Source: CAVPMW01 sp963706515 (GTDB lineage Bacteria > Chloroflexota > Anaerolineae > Anaerolineales > UBA4823). Taken from it: a DNA stretch of 64,000 nt. The stretch covers positions 62,001 to 126,000 of the forward strand of contig CAVPMW010000020.1 in the NCBI GenBank assembly GCA_963706515.1. The letters run 5' to 3'. The position numbers were made by a program, and so were the translations under genes. A model generated the notes under the pieces. It saw only the letters and a list, made by a program, of their open reading frames with translations. It ran no database searches and was not told where the DNA came from. This document shows, piece by piece, positions 48,891-57,332 of the stretch. How positions within the stretch are numbered: the stretch's first letter is position 1; the number at the start of each line of letters is the position of its first letter.

Positions 48891-50212
48891 CGACGGCAGC
48901 TCTCGACTTCAGGCGCCAACCCAGGCTCGAGCCCGCTACGAAGCAACGCCGACACCGACGGCCACGCCAACCGCAACAGCCCACGGCTACTCAGACCGCC
49001 ACGCTGTACAGACCGCGACTACCGCCCCAACCGCCACCCTTGAATCTCGCGGTGAGTATCACTATTATGGGCCGAGGGTGGTTAGTTGACGCAGGTTTAC
49101 TCGATGACTTCAAGAATAAATATCCAGGTATCCAACTTAATGAATTGGGAGAGGTAGGAGATGTTTATCACCTCACCCCCTCCGAGCTAACACGGGCGTG
49201 TGTCGTCGAGGTTCAGACACAGCAAATGCCTGAGCTCATCGAGTCGGGCATGCTGGCAGATATCACCGGCAAGGTAGCGCCTTACACGGACCAGCTCTAC
49301 CCGAGTATGCTGAAGGTCAATCAGAAGGACGGCAAGATTTACGCGATGCCCGGGTTTTTTGGACCGCTGGTGTTCTTTTACCGGCGCGATGTCCTGAAGG
49401 AAGCCGGGCTTTCGGATCGGCCTGAAGACGTAGAAGCTGCCGCGGCGACATGGGACAGCTTTTTCGAGATGTGTAAGACGATAAAAGACAAGACCGGGCG
49501 CAGCTGCCTTGGTAACGACGCATATTCCTTGTATCAGATGGTCCTCTGGCAGCAGGGCCTGGGGTATACCGATCAGGATGGCAAGCTCACAGTGGACAGC
49601 CCGCAGAACATCGCCACACTGGAGGAGTTAGGCAAATTCTGGAAGTCCGCCTATATTGTTCAAGGCCCGGATGAGAAGGTGTTTGACAAAAACCCGCCCA
49701 TCAGCGGTTTCCTTGGGGGCTCGGGAGTTAGCGGGTGGATGAAACGCTCCAATACCAGTGGGTTGTGGGGCGTGGCGCGCATTCCAGCGATGGCGGCAGG
49801 GCAGGCACGTGCCTCGATCGAGCCGTGGGGTATTTCTCTGGCTATACCTGAGGCATGTGACCAAAAGGAAGCCGCCTGGACATTCATCCAGTTCATGTAT
49901 GGGCGGCAGGATTCCGCATTACGTTTGATGGATGTTTTGATGGATAATTCGTTATGGACTCCAGGGTTAAAGATCGACGAGAACAACCCTCAGGTCACCG
50001 CGGCGGATCCGTTCTTCGGCGGACAGGCAGTAAACTCGGTCTACTTGGACGTCGCCAAGGACGTTCCCGCAGCCAACATCTATGGGCCGGACTATGCCTT
50101 GATGGTGGATATTTTGTACCCCGCCGTCAGTAAATATGCCAGGGGTACTATCTCGGCTGCGGACGCTTTGAAAGAGGCCGCCGACCAGATCCGTAAGAAG
50201 ATCGGAAATTGA
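48798..50212 (+). CDS. Extracellular solute-binding lipoprotein, family 1 (several frame changes in the first 400 bases)
   Basis: About 470 residues. The N-terminus repeats the MSNQLFRI lipoprotein signal; extra or missing bases near 48,829, between 48,880 and 49,050, and near 49,200 scramble the Thr/Pro linker. From SITIMGRGWLVDAGLL on it reads as a sugar-type binding protein: MPELIESGMLADITGK, QKDGKIYAMPGFFGPLVFFY, RDVLKEAGLSD, WDSFFEMCKTIKDKTG, and a C-terminal lobe with IEPWGISLAIPEAC and AAWTFIQFM. It captures a sugar or related solute for an ABC importer. No permease or ATPase gene is adjacent, so it is an orphan or works with a distant system. Confidence 0.85.
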
Positions 50213-50331
50213 TGGGTTCGGACCGAAATTCGGATTGGGAGAGCGAGGCGACGATCTCGGATCAGTTTCACCGGCAGGTGCTTTGAGGCGAAAATGATCC
50301 CCCTATATCTCTCGCACTGGGGGTTGAATCA

Positions 50332-50362
50332 AGAGTGGACGGCGCAGAGCGCCGTCCACTCT
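50332..50362 (+). terminator. 14-bp terminator after the solute-binding protein
   Basis: AGAGTGGACGGCGC and its exact complement flank AGA; CATTTTATT follows. It lies 120 bases past the stop. Confidence 0.7.
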
Positions 50363-50513
50363 CATTTTATTGAGGATGTTCCCAAAGTCCTTGATTAATC
50401 TTAGGCGCCGTTACTCGCTGCTGCGCACTCGACCCAAGCCAAGCTGCGGCTGGGTGACGATGAACAGCCCATCCACCACGTCTGATTCGTTAAGGGAGAA
50501 GCGACTGGCGTTG

Positions 50514-50594
50514 GAGCGACCGACGTTGCCACTACGGGTGATCGATTTGTAGGGATGGCGAAAGCCACCCGAGCGACTGACGTCGCTACTACGC
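50514..50594. repeat. Imperfect 24-bp direct repeats in a non-coding gap
   Basis: GAGCGACCGACGTTGCCACT... (50,514-50,537) recurs as GAGCGACTGACGTCGCTACT... (50,571-50,594) with five differences. They lie in the 494-base gap between the solute-binding and radical SAM genes, which otherwise holds only the terminator and a TATAAT at 50,644. They could belong to a dispersed non-coding element. Confidence 0.4.
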
Positions 50595-50706
50595 AAATCC
50601 GACGCAGCAGCTTGAACCCGGAGAGATATGGTCATAATTCTGTTATAATCGCCGGAAAGCTCGCCGGACAAACCCAAACGGCTGAGCTGAATAAGGATAT
50701 TTAATA

Positions 50707-52636
50707 GTGCTGCACTCCCTCTGAAATCGATTCTCGCCTGGAACGCATCCTCCCCACCGTGCAAAAACCCGGTCGCTATACCGGCGGCGAGATCAACCAG
50801 GTGGTCAAAGATTGGACGCAGGTTCCAACCCACGTCGCCCTGGTCTTCCCCGACCTGTACGACCTGGGCATGTCCAACCTGGGGCTGGCGATCCTGTACG
50901 AGCTGCTCAACCAGCGCCCAGACGTGCTGGCCGAACGCGCCTTCTCCCCCTGGACGGATATGGAAGCGCGCTGCGCGCAGCCGGCATCCCGCTGTACTTC
51001 GCTGGAGACCAAACACCCGCTGGCCGATTTCGATATCATCGGTTTTTCCCTGCCTTACGAGACGCTGTACACCAACACCCTGAATGTCCTCGACCTGGCA
51101 GGCATCCCGCTATCTCCGCCGAGCGCACGCGCAGCACCCGCTGGTGATCGCCGGCGGGCATGCCACCTATCAATCCGGAGCCGATGCACGCCTTTATCGA
51201 TGCCTTCGTGATCGGCGAAGGCGAAGAGGTGATCCACGAGATCGTCGAGACGTACCAGGCCTGGAAAGAGAGCGGCGCATCGCGCCAGGAGCTGCTGCGT
51301 CGCCTGGCTCGCAGATCTGGGGCGTCTACGTCCCGGCTCTGTACGAAGCCCATTACCACCCGGATGGGACCTTCGCAGACATCGAGAAGCGCTGGACGAC
51401 GAAGCGCCGCTGCCGGTGGTCAAGCGCATCGTCGCCAAGCTGCCCCCGCCCCCCACCCATTCATCGTCCCTTATATCGACACCGTCCACAACCGGGTGCC
51501 GGTCGAGATCATGCGCGGCTGCACGCGCGGCTGCCGCTTCTGCCATGCCGGGATGATCACCCGCCCGGTGCGCGAGCGCCCGGTGGAGGAAATCGTCGAG
51601 CCATCGAGGAAGCTCTGGCGAACACCGGCTACGAGGAGGTCGGGCTGCTCTCGCTCTCCTCCTCCGACTATACGCATATCCTCGAGCTGGTCGAAGGCGG
51701 TCAGCCGAGCGCTTCGCCGGACGCCACCTGTCCATTTCCCTGCCATCCTTGCGCATCGAGATCCTTCTCGGTCGAGCTGATGGACGCCTCGAAAGACTCG
51801 CGCCGCAGCGGCTTCACCCTGGCGCCCGAAGCCGCCACCGAGCGCATGCGCGAGATCATCAACAAGCCGGTCAGCACCGACCAGCTGCTGGAGACCGCCC
51901 GGGCGATCTACTCCCGCGGCTGGCACAACATCAAGCTGTATTTCATGATCGGTCACCCTTCCGAGACCATCGAGGACGTCCAGGCGATCGCCGACCTGTG
52001 CAAAGCGGTGCTGGCCGAAGGGCGAAGCTGATCGGCAAGCCGGGCGCAGGTCACCGCCGGGGTGAGCACCTTCGTCCCCAAGCCGCATACCCCCTTCCAA
52101 TGGGTGCCGTGCGATACCGGTCGAGCAGATCACCGCCAAGCAGGACCTGCTCAAGCGCAGCCTGCGCGGCCCGGGTTGAAACTGAACTGGAACTCACCAG
52201 AAGATACCATGCTGGAAGCCTGGCTGTCGCGCGGCGACCGGCGCATGGCGGAGGTGATCTACCAGGCCTGGCAAAGGCGGGGCCAAGTTCGACGCCTGGA
52301 AGGAGCACTTCCGCTTCGACCTGTGGCAGGAAGCTTTCGCCGAGTGCGGGTCTGGACCCGGACTTCTACACCCACCGCGAGCGCCCCATCGACGAGATCT
52401 TTCCCTGGGAGCATATCAGCACCTCCGTGCGCAAGAAATTCCTGACCGAAGATTACCTGTGGAGCCTGCAGGGCAAGACCCGCGTCGATTGCCGCGAGCG
52501 CTGCTTTGCCTGCGGTATCCTGCCCACCTTTGCCGATCTGCGCCGCATGAACCCGGGCGAGGTATGGCAGTGCCCGGAGGTCAAGAGCAAGCGCATCCCG
52601 GTCGAGCAGTTCATTCCGCTCCAGGTAGCTAACTGA
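50707..52636 (+). CDS. Radical SAM protein, TIGR03960 family (a dozen or more frame changes)
   Basis: About 640 residues when all three frames are spliced. Order: the family opening (ILPTVQKPGRYTGGE, HVALVFPDLYDLGMSN), a B12-binding-like N-terminal part (DIIGFSLPYETLYTN, VIAGGHATY, FVIGEGEEV), the radical SAM cluster site RGCTRGCRFCHAGM (CxxxCxxC), GLLSLSSSDYTHI, FTLAPEAATERMREIIN, FMIGHPSETIEDVQ and the C-terminal RVDCRERCFACGI. The GTG at 50,707 gives the best N-terminus. This protein is nearly always followed by DUF2344, as here, and often by RNase G; the pair is thought to act in RNA metabolism, unproven. Breaks are single-base, for example near 50,955, 51,000, 51,110 and 51,165, and conserved residues persist, pointing to sequence error rather than decay. 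Confidence 0.85.
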
Positions 52637-52672
52637 GCGTTTTATTATCGCTTTCGCCAGATCACGCTCCAG

Positions 52673-52678
52673 TATAAT
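52673..52678 (+). promoter_or_regulatory. TATAAT box directly before the APH-like gene
   Basis: TATAAT ends 11 bases before the ATG at 52,690, so a transcript would start at about 52,685 and be almost leaderless. GGAGGG lies between the box and the ATG. No clear -35 is present. Confidence 0.35.
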
Positions 52679-52689
52679 GGAGGGTGATT

Positions 52690-53663
52690 ATGACCTCTAT
52701 CCATCAGGCGGCTAGCCAGGCGCTCACCCAGTTCGACCTGGACGTTGCTGCAATCGAACTCCTCGGGAATTACACCAATACCCTGTTCAAAGTGCGCAGC
52801 CAAAGCGGCGAGCGGTACGTCCTGCGCCTCTGCCGGCCTGGCTGGCGCAGCGATGGCGACCTGCTCTCCGAGGCGCTCTGGCTGCAGGCGCTGCATGAGG
52901 ATACGGATATCGGCGCACCGCAGCCCTTCACAACTCGTAACGGTGAGTTCATTGCCCGTGTGCCTTCCCCAGACAGCACTGAGCCACAGCGCTGCATGCT
53001 TTTCAGCTGGGTAGCCGGCTCATCCTTGGAAGACAAGCTCAACACAGAAAATTTCATCAAATTTGGCAGGCTTTTTGCCCAGCTTCACCTGCAGGCTGCA
53101 AATTTCTCACCTCCGATGGTTTCACCTGCAGGAAAATGGAAACGCTTTACGCGCGCGGCGAGGAAGATGTACTCTTCTCCCCCGCCAACGAAGGTGCATT
53201 CAGCCCGCGCACCCGAGCGCGTCTTCGAGCGGAGTGCTGTCACAGGTAGACGAAGAATTCGCCCGATTGTATGCAGACCGGGCTGGACTGCGCGTGATCC
53301 ACAACGACCTGGGACCTGGGAATATCAAGGTCTACCACGGACGCCTGCACCCGCTCGATTTTGAAGATACCATCTGGGGTTACCCGGTGCAGGACCTGGC
53401 GATGAGCCTGCAAGACCTGATGCGCGAAGTCAATCCGGATCGCTATGATCCACTGCTGGATGCTTGCGAGCAGGATACGAGGAGGTCTCTAATTGGCCTG
53501 AGGACGAGGCTGGGCAGATCGATACATTCAGGGCTGGGCGGCTGCTGTGGGTCTCCAATTACGTGGCGCAGTTCGAGCGGCAGTACCTGCAAGAGCACCT
53601 GGAATTCTGGGCTGGTCCGCTGGAGCGCTTTCTGGACACCGGCAAATTGAGGCCGTGGGTTGA
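52690..53663 (+). CDS. Aminoglycoside-phosphotransferase-like kinase (three frame changes)
   Basis: About 325 residues, with shifts near 53,110, 53,220 and 53,480. Kinase-like features: the nucleotide-binding N-lobe (LLGNYTNTLFKVRSQSGERYVLRL, of which YVLRL holds a hydrophobic strand rather than the usual Lys), the linker MLFSWVAGSSLEDKL, the catalytic loop VIHNDLGPGNIKV (Brenner motif HxDxxxxN, with Asn in place of Asp-Leu-His), and the metal aspartate in PLDFEDTIWGYPVQDLA. It is the SrkA/HSK2-like branch, acting on small hydroxyl substrates, perhaps homoserine or a sugar, not necessarily an antibiotic. The end is uncertain because no clean stop occurs in the final frame; a TGA at 53,661-53,663 in the third frame, one base before the next ATG, is the likely terminus. 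Confidence 0.75.
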
Positions 53664-53664
53664 G

Positions 53665-54353
53665 ATGGGAACAGAAAAAATATTAAAGCCTGGCGAGGCA
53701 GGAGACCAAAACCAGCCGCAGCGGGTGCGCGTCCACTTTGCAAAGACGGACGCCATGCGCTTCATCGGCAACCTGGACCTGCACAAGGCCTGGGAGCGGG
53801 CCTGCCGGCGCGCCGGGCTGCCCCTGGCGTACAGCCAGGGCTACAACCCCCAGCCGAAGCTCAACCTCGCCTCCGCGCTGCCCTGGGATTTACCAGCCAG
53901 GCTGAGCTCATCGACATCTGGCTGGAACAGGCGCTCCCGCTTGAAGCCATCGAGTTCTGGGCTGCGAGCGGCCGCGCCGCCGGGGATCGAAATCCGTACA
54001 ATCGAGGAAGTTGGCTTGCAGGAACCCACCTTGCAGAGCCAGCTGGTCAGCGCCCGCTACCGGGTGACCCTGCTGGAGCCGTTTCCGGAACTGGAGGAGC
54101 GCCTGGCAGAGCTGCTGGCGGCGTCCAGCTTGCCGCGGCAGCGGCGCGAAAAAACTATGACCTGCGCCCGCTGCTGTTGGAGGCGCGCGCCCTACCTGCG
54201 AACGGGGACGGGAACGCCCGGCTGGAGCTGCTCCTGCAGATGGGCGAAGGCACCACCGGTCGCCCGGACGAAGTGCTGGCAGCATTGGGTTACGATCCGA
54301 ACGCTGCTCGCGTGGAGCGCACCGAGCTGGTGTTCCTCACGAGTACTCGCTAA
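53665..54353 (+). CDS. DUF2344 protein, partner of the radical SAM protein (several frame changes)
   Basis: About 230 residues; shifts near 53,885, 53,940 and 54,150. The family opening is clear after a short extension: QRVRVHFAKTDAMRFIGNLD, then ERACRRAGLPLAYSQGYNP, QPKLNLASALP. Later strands EIRTIEEVGLQEP, ARYRVTLLEP and the end VERTELVFLTSTR also match the family pattern. DUF2344 (TIGR03936) usually lies directly next to the TIGR03960 radical SAM gene; here a kinase-like gene separates them. The current frame continues unbroken from the kinase, but in view of the local error rate I do not call a fusion. Confidence 0.8.
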
Positions 54354-54401
54354 ATTGGTATTGGACCCGGCAATCATGGTAGAATTGGCGGCGCACGGAT
54401 C

Positions 54402-54473
54402 GCCCCCATAGCTCAGAGGATAGAGCGTTGGCCTCCGGAGCCAAAGACGGCAGTTCGAGTTTGCCTGGGGGTA
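54402..54473 (+). tRNA. tRNA-Arg (anticodon CCG)
   Basis: Acceptor GCCCCCA (54,402-54,408) pairs with TGGGGGT (54,466-54,472), the D arm begins GCTCAGAGGATAGAGC, the anticodon stem TTGGC/GCCAA closes the loop CTCCGGA with CCG at 54,435-54,437, and the T arm has loop TTCGAGT. CCA is not encoded. It reads CGG codons. A TAGAAT box lies about 20 bases upstream. Confidence 0.95.
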
Positions 54474-54487
54474 TATTCATTAAATTA

Positions 54488-54538
54488 CCGAAAACGAGGG
54501 TCAGGCGGCGCCATGCGTCACCTGGCCCTCGTTTTCGG
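54488..54538 (+). terminator. 18-bp terminator after tRNA-Arg
   Basis: CCGAAAACGAGGGTCAGG (54,488-54,505) pairs with 54,521-54,538 apart from one G-U, with T4 on the 3' arm inside a CGG clamp. Confidence 0.8.
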
Positions 54539-54646
54539 AATTGATTTACAAATGTGATCCGAGGAGCAGATTATAAAGAGCGCCCACCTTGCATTTTTGT
54601 CAGGCGCATTCCGCTTGAAAAAAGGGGCAATAGTACTCAGGTGTGA

Positions 54647-54674
54647 TTGACCCCCGTTACCAAACTGATATAGT
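54647..54674 (+). promoter_or_regulatory. Promoter of a candidate small RNA
   Basis: TTGACC (54,647-54,652) and TATAGT (54,669-54,674) are 16 bases apart, predicting a start near 54,681. Confidence 0.45.
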
Positions 54675-54680
54675 AGAGCC

Positions 54681-54782
54681 AGTAATACCGAGCCAGCTAT
54701 TGCAGAGAGCTGGAAAGGTATCCGGAAGGAAATTCGGTAGACATCGGCGAGACCGGCCACGGGGAGGCCGGTTTCTTTTTAT
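54681..54782 (+). ncRNA. Candidate structured small RNA or leader
   Basis: About 100 bases run from the predicted start to an intrinsic terminator (ACCGGCC/GGCCGGT at 54,752-54,772 followed by a T-rich tract). Inside, nested stems ATACC/GGTAT and CCAGCT/AGCTGG form a stable hairpin (54,685-54,721). No open frame of note is inside. It is either a free small RNA or an attenuated leader of the gene at 54,900; it matches no riboswitch I know. Confidence 0.4.
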
Positions 54783-54819
54783 TATTAGAGTTTTCGCCAG
54801 TCGCAGGTTCTCTCTCGAG

Positions 54820-54825
54820 TATAAT
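54820..54825 (+). promoter_or_regulatory. Possible -10 box for the gene at 54,900
   Basis: TATAATGG matches the box before the APH-like gene; no good -35 is seen. If used, the gene has its own promoter independent of the candidate small RNA. Confidence 0.35.
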
Positions 54826-54899
54826 GGTCGCCGGAACGTAGTTCAGCCAGGTCGTAGAATGCGCCTGGTTTCCAATAATTCAGGAAAGGATCCCAAAAA

Positions 54900-55484
54900 A
54901 TGAGCCCAAAGGAAGACTATACGCAAGAAGAATGGGAAAGTCTGCGCGACCTGCCCGCCCTGGTCGGGTTCGCGTTGATTGCCACCTCACCCTCCGGGTT
55001 CTTCGATATGGCCCATGAGACTACTGCCCTGGCAAAGGGCATGTCTGCTATGGAGGGAGGGCTTTCTCCAAATCCACTGGTGAGCGCACTCGAGATCGAC
55101 GTCCATAACATGGAGAAAGAGGACCGAAAGAATTTCGAGAGCAACCTGAAAGCCGCGATGCGCAATAAAACACCGATACAGATCATGGACGATACCCTGG
55201 CGGCAGCCGTACAGACGGCGGGAATCGTCGATGCGAAAGCGACCCCTGAGGACGCCGCGGCTTACAAGCAGTGGGTGATGGCGATCGGGCAAAGTGTGGC
55301 GGAAGCTGGCAAGGAAGGCTTCATGGGTACCGGGCCGAAAGTGCAGGTCAGTATTGCGGAGAAAAGCCTGCTGGCAAAGGTGAGCACCGCCTTAGGGATT
55401 ACGCCCAGCGGAGGCGCCTCCAGCTGCAGCACAAGTAAGAGTAACAATAAGGAGCTTCGTGTGGAATGTGAAGCTCCTTATTGA
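54900..55484 (+). CDS. Conserved hypothetical cytosolic protein
   Basis: An intact 194-residue protein without signal or membrane segments, mainly helical. It starts with an EEWESLRDLPALVGFALIA helix and the loop SPSGFFDMAHETTALAKGM, a pattern I have seen in uncharacterised bacterial proteins but cannot name. The later part (AAYKQWVMAIGQSVAEAGKEG) is another helix pair. The last 13 codons coincide with a hairpin (55,446-55,482), so the true stop may be the TAA cluster just before it, in a neighbouring frame, if one base is wrong. AGGAAAGGATCCC precedes the ATG. Confidence 0.65.
   Translation: MSPKEDYTQEEWESLRDLPALVGFALIATSPSGFFDMAHETTALAKGMSAMEGGLSPNPLVSALEIDVHNMEKEDRKNFESNLKAAMRNKTPIQIMDDTLAAAVQTAGIVDAKATPEDAAAYKQWVMAIGQSVAEAGKEGFMGTGPKVQVSIAEKSLLAKVSTALGITPSGGASSCSTSKSNNKELRVECEAPY
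55446..55482. terminator. 13-bp hairpin between converging genes
   Basis: AATAAGGAGCTTC and its exact complement flank an 11-base loop. It overlaps the annotated end of the 54,900 gene and lies 26 bases past the stop of the minus-strand sulfur operon. Confidence 0.6.
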
Positions 55485-55508
55485 TCTTGACCATGCGGGA
55501 GAAGAATT

Positions 55509-56750
55509 TCAGCCGCAGCCCCCACCGCTCGGGCTGCGTTTGCGCTCTAATATTATTTTAGGTGTGTACTCGATTTGTGTTTCGTGCGCATCCGGGTGGG
55601 AGGCAGGGTAGCGCCCGCCAAGGGCGGAAGAGAAAGTGTATGCCAGACGATCGCTGCCAGGAGCCTCTGGGGTGGGAGTGATCTTTGGGTCCCCCCCAGC
55701 AAATTCTTTCAGCCAGTTATTGATGCCTCCTTCGAGGATGTAAACATTTGAAACGCTCTCGCTTACCAGGATCTTCCAGGCATCGGTCGCAGCTGCTTCG
55801 TCATTGCTCATGACGACGTAGATCGTTTTTTGTGGAGGCTCAAGGAGCAGCTCAGGAATGGCAGCTTTCACTTTGGCAGGAGAGACATTGCGCGCTCCCG
55901 CAATGTGGAAAAGGTTGAAATCGCTTTCGGAGCGCACATCCAGCATGACCATATTCAGGCTGTCATCGGCCAGGCTGGCGAGCAGCTCGCCCGGCTGGAT
56001 CTGAACTTCCCGGCCTGCCAGGGCAGCTTCCTTGCCAGGAGCAATCTGCGACCATTTTTCGGCGGTGCCTGGCTGACCAATATACAGCACAGCCAGGGCG
56101 ACCAGCACCAGGACACCTGCAGCAGCGTAGCGCAAGCGCGGCTCAATTTTCAAGTCCCGTTTGCCAAAAATCCGTTCCAGCTGCTCTGCACCCCAAAACA
56201 TGAACAGCGCCATGAAGACCACCAGCAGCACAACGACCCCGGTGGGCAGATGAAAGACGTCCATCAATGTCAGGCGACCAAAATAACTGCTGTGCCAAAA
56301 GCGATCGAAATATTGCTCGGTTTCGCCGAAGGAAAACACTCCGAACAGTACACCGAGCAGGAAGAAGAGCCCATCGATCTTGAATGTGGCTGCTGATACA
56401 AGGGAAGTTCCCGGGCAAAATCCACCCACAATAAAGCCAATTCCCATGATAAAGCCACCTACGATGCCCGGCCAAAGATAGGTTTCGGGAACATATACCA
56501 GGTTAAAGTCAAGGATTCCCAGCGCGGATGATAGGAAGAGCAAAGACATGGCGACCACGATCGCAGTGAACATCACCTTGAGCACGGTCAAATCCTTGAA
56601 ATAAAACTGAGCAGCCAGCTTTTTAGAGTTGCCAAAGCCGGATAACTCCAGCACGAATCCGAAGGCAAAACCGATCAGCCCAAAAACCAAATAGGTCCAG
56701 GGAGCATCTGCCAGGGGTTTTAAGAAGGCTTGCAGTGGAAAAATCGGCAT
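55509..56750 (-). CDS. YeeE/YedE sulfur transporter fused to a rhodanese-like domain lacking the catalytic Cys
   Basis: An intact 413-residue protein. Residues 1-245 form about seven membrane helices with the YeeE/YedE landmarks SGFGNSKKLAAQFYF and IVGGFCPGTSLVSA, whose Cys would handle the sulfur ligand; relatives carry thiosulfate or sulfane sulfur. Residues about 270-365 are a rhodanese-like fold (MVMLDVRSESDFNLFHIAGARN), but the active-site loop that normally reads CxxGxR is YVVMSNDEAAATDA, without Cys, so it cannot form a persulfide there. The tail ends GGGCG, with the only late Cys. It is the last gene of the operon, 12 bases after the second YeeE gene. Confidence 0.88.
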   Translation of the reverse strand: MPIFPLQAFLKPLADAPWTYLVFGLIGFAFGFVLELSGFGNSKKLAAQFYFKDLTVLKVMFTAIVVAMSLLFLSSALGILDFNLVYVPETYLWPGIVGGFIMGIGFIVGGFCPGTSLVSAATFKIDGLFFLLGVLFGVFSFGETEQYFDRFWHSSYFGRLTLMDVFHLPTGVVVLLVVFMALFMFWGAEQLERIFGKRDLKIEPRLRYAAAGVLVLVALAVLYIGQPGTAEKWSQIAPGKEAALAGREVQIQPGELLASLADDSLNMVMLDVRSESDFNLFHIAGARNVSPAKVKAAIPELLLEPPQKTIYVVMSNDEAAATDAWKILVSESVSNVYILEGGINNWLKEFAGGDPKITPTPEAPGSDRLAYTFSSALGGRYPASHPDAHETQIEYTPKIILERKRSPSGGGCG

Positions 56751-56762
56751 CTCAAACCTCCA

Positions 56763-57332
56763 TTAATTCCATTCTTTGCGTAAGAAATAGGCGAAGGCAT
56801 ATGCGCCGCCAAATATGAACATCATCAATATCCAGGAGCCAGCCGATAGAGTCGCACCCCCGGATAGAGCCTGCCCCGAAGTGCAGCCGCGCGCCATGCG
56901 CGCTCCGAAGGCCATGATTGCCCCGCCGATAAATGCCAGGATCAGGCGGTTGCGGTTGGAAATGTGCGGTCCTTTGTTGATCTGCACCTTCAGGCGACCG
57001 TTCAAAAAGCCAGAGCTGAAGCCGCCTATCAGCGCACCGATAACGATCGGGACGCTCCAATCGTCGAGAGGATTTTTCTGCCCACCAGCGAGCTTGAGCA
57101 GGTATGGCGTCCGGTCGATGTGACCCGGGACCAGGGTATCTTCAACCAGGGCTATGATCCGGTTCAAGCCCCCAGAAGCCCCCAGCCCGTTTCGAGTGAC
57201 CAGGAAAGCCACGAATAATACGATCCCCAGGAGCACCCCACCGAGGTAAGGATGAATATAGGGCTTTTCGGGACGTGAAAATATCGAGCGCAGGGTAAAA
57301 GTTTGTTTTTGATTTGGGGACGCGGTTGTCAT
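56763..57332 (-). CDS. YeeE/YedE family membrane protein
   Basis: An intact 189-residue protein with about five hydrophobic segments. The diagnostic segment is ARMARGCTSGQALSGGATLS near residue 145-165, matching the GRGCTSGQ cysteine motif of thiosulfate permeases of the TsuA type. Its short length and pairing with the preceding family member suggest that the two make one transporter. The start overlaps the end of the cytochrome gene by four bases. Confidence 0.88.
   Translation of the reverse strand: MTTASPNQKQTFTLRSIFSRPEKPYIHPYLGGVLLGIVLFVAFLVTRNGLGASGGLNRIIALVEDTLVPGHIDRTPYLLKLAGGQKNPLDDWSVPIVIGALIGGFSSGFLNGRLKVQINKGPHISNRNRLILAFIGGAIMAFGARMARGCTSGQALSGGATLSAGSWILMMFIFGGAYAFAYFLRKEWN

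Noticed and set aside
50707..52636. Radical SAM gene as a true pseudogene
   Set aside because: CxxxCxxC, RCFACGI and other key residues are intact, and only single-base indels occur. Decay would also give substitutions and in-frame stops.
52690..53663. Antibiotic resistance by aminoglycoside phosphotransferase
   Set aside because: The fold is shared by many small-molecule kinases, and this catalytic loop and genomic setting do not resemble known resistance enzymes.
53464..54353. Kinase-DUF2344 fusion protein
   Set aside because: The frame is continuous only by virtue of local indels; TGA then ATG one base later in another frame looks like the native junction.
54681..54782. T-box, TPP, SAM or c-di-GMP riboswitch
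   Set aside because: None of the signature segments of these classes is present.
55509..56750. Active rhodanese sulfurtransferase
   Set aside because: The position of the catalytic Cys is occupied by non-Cys residues in an intact gene.
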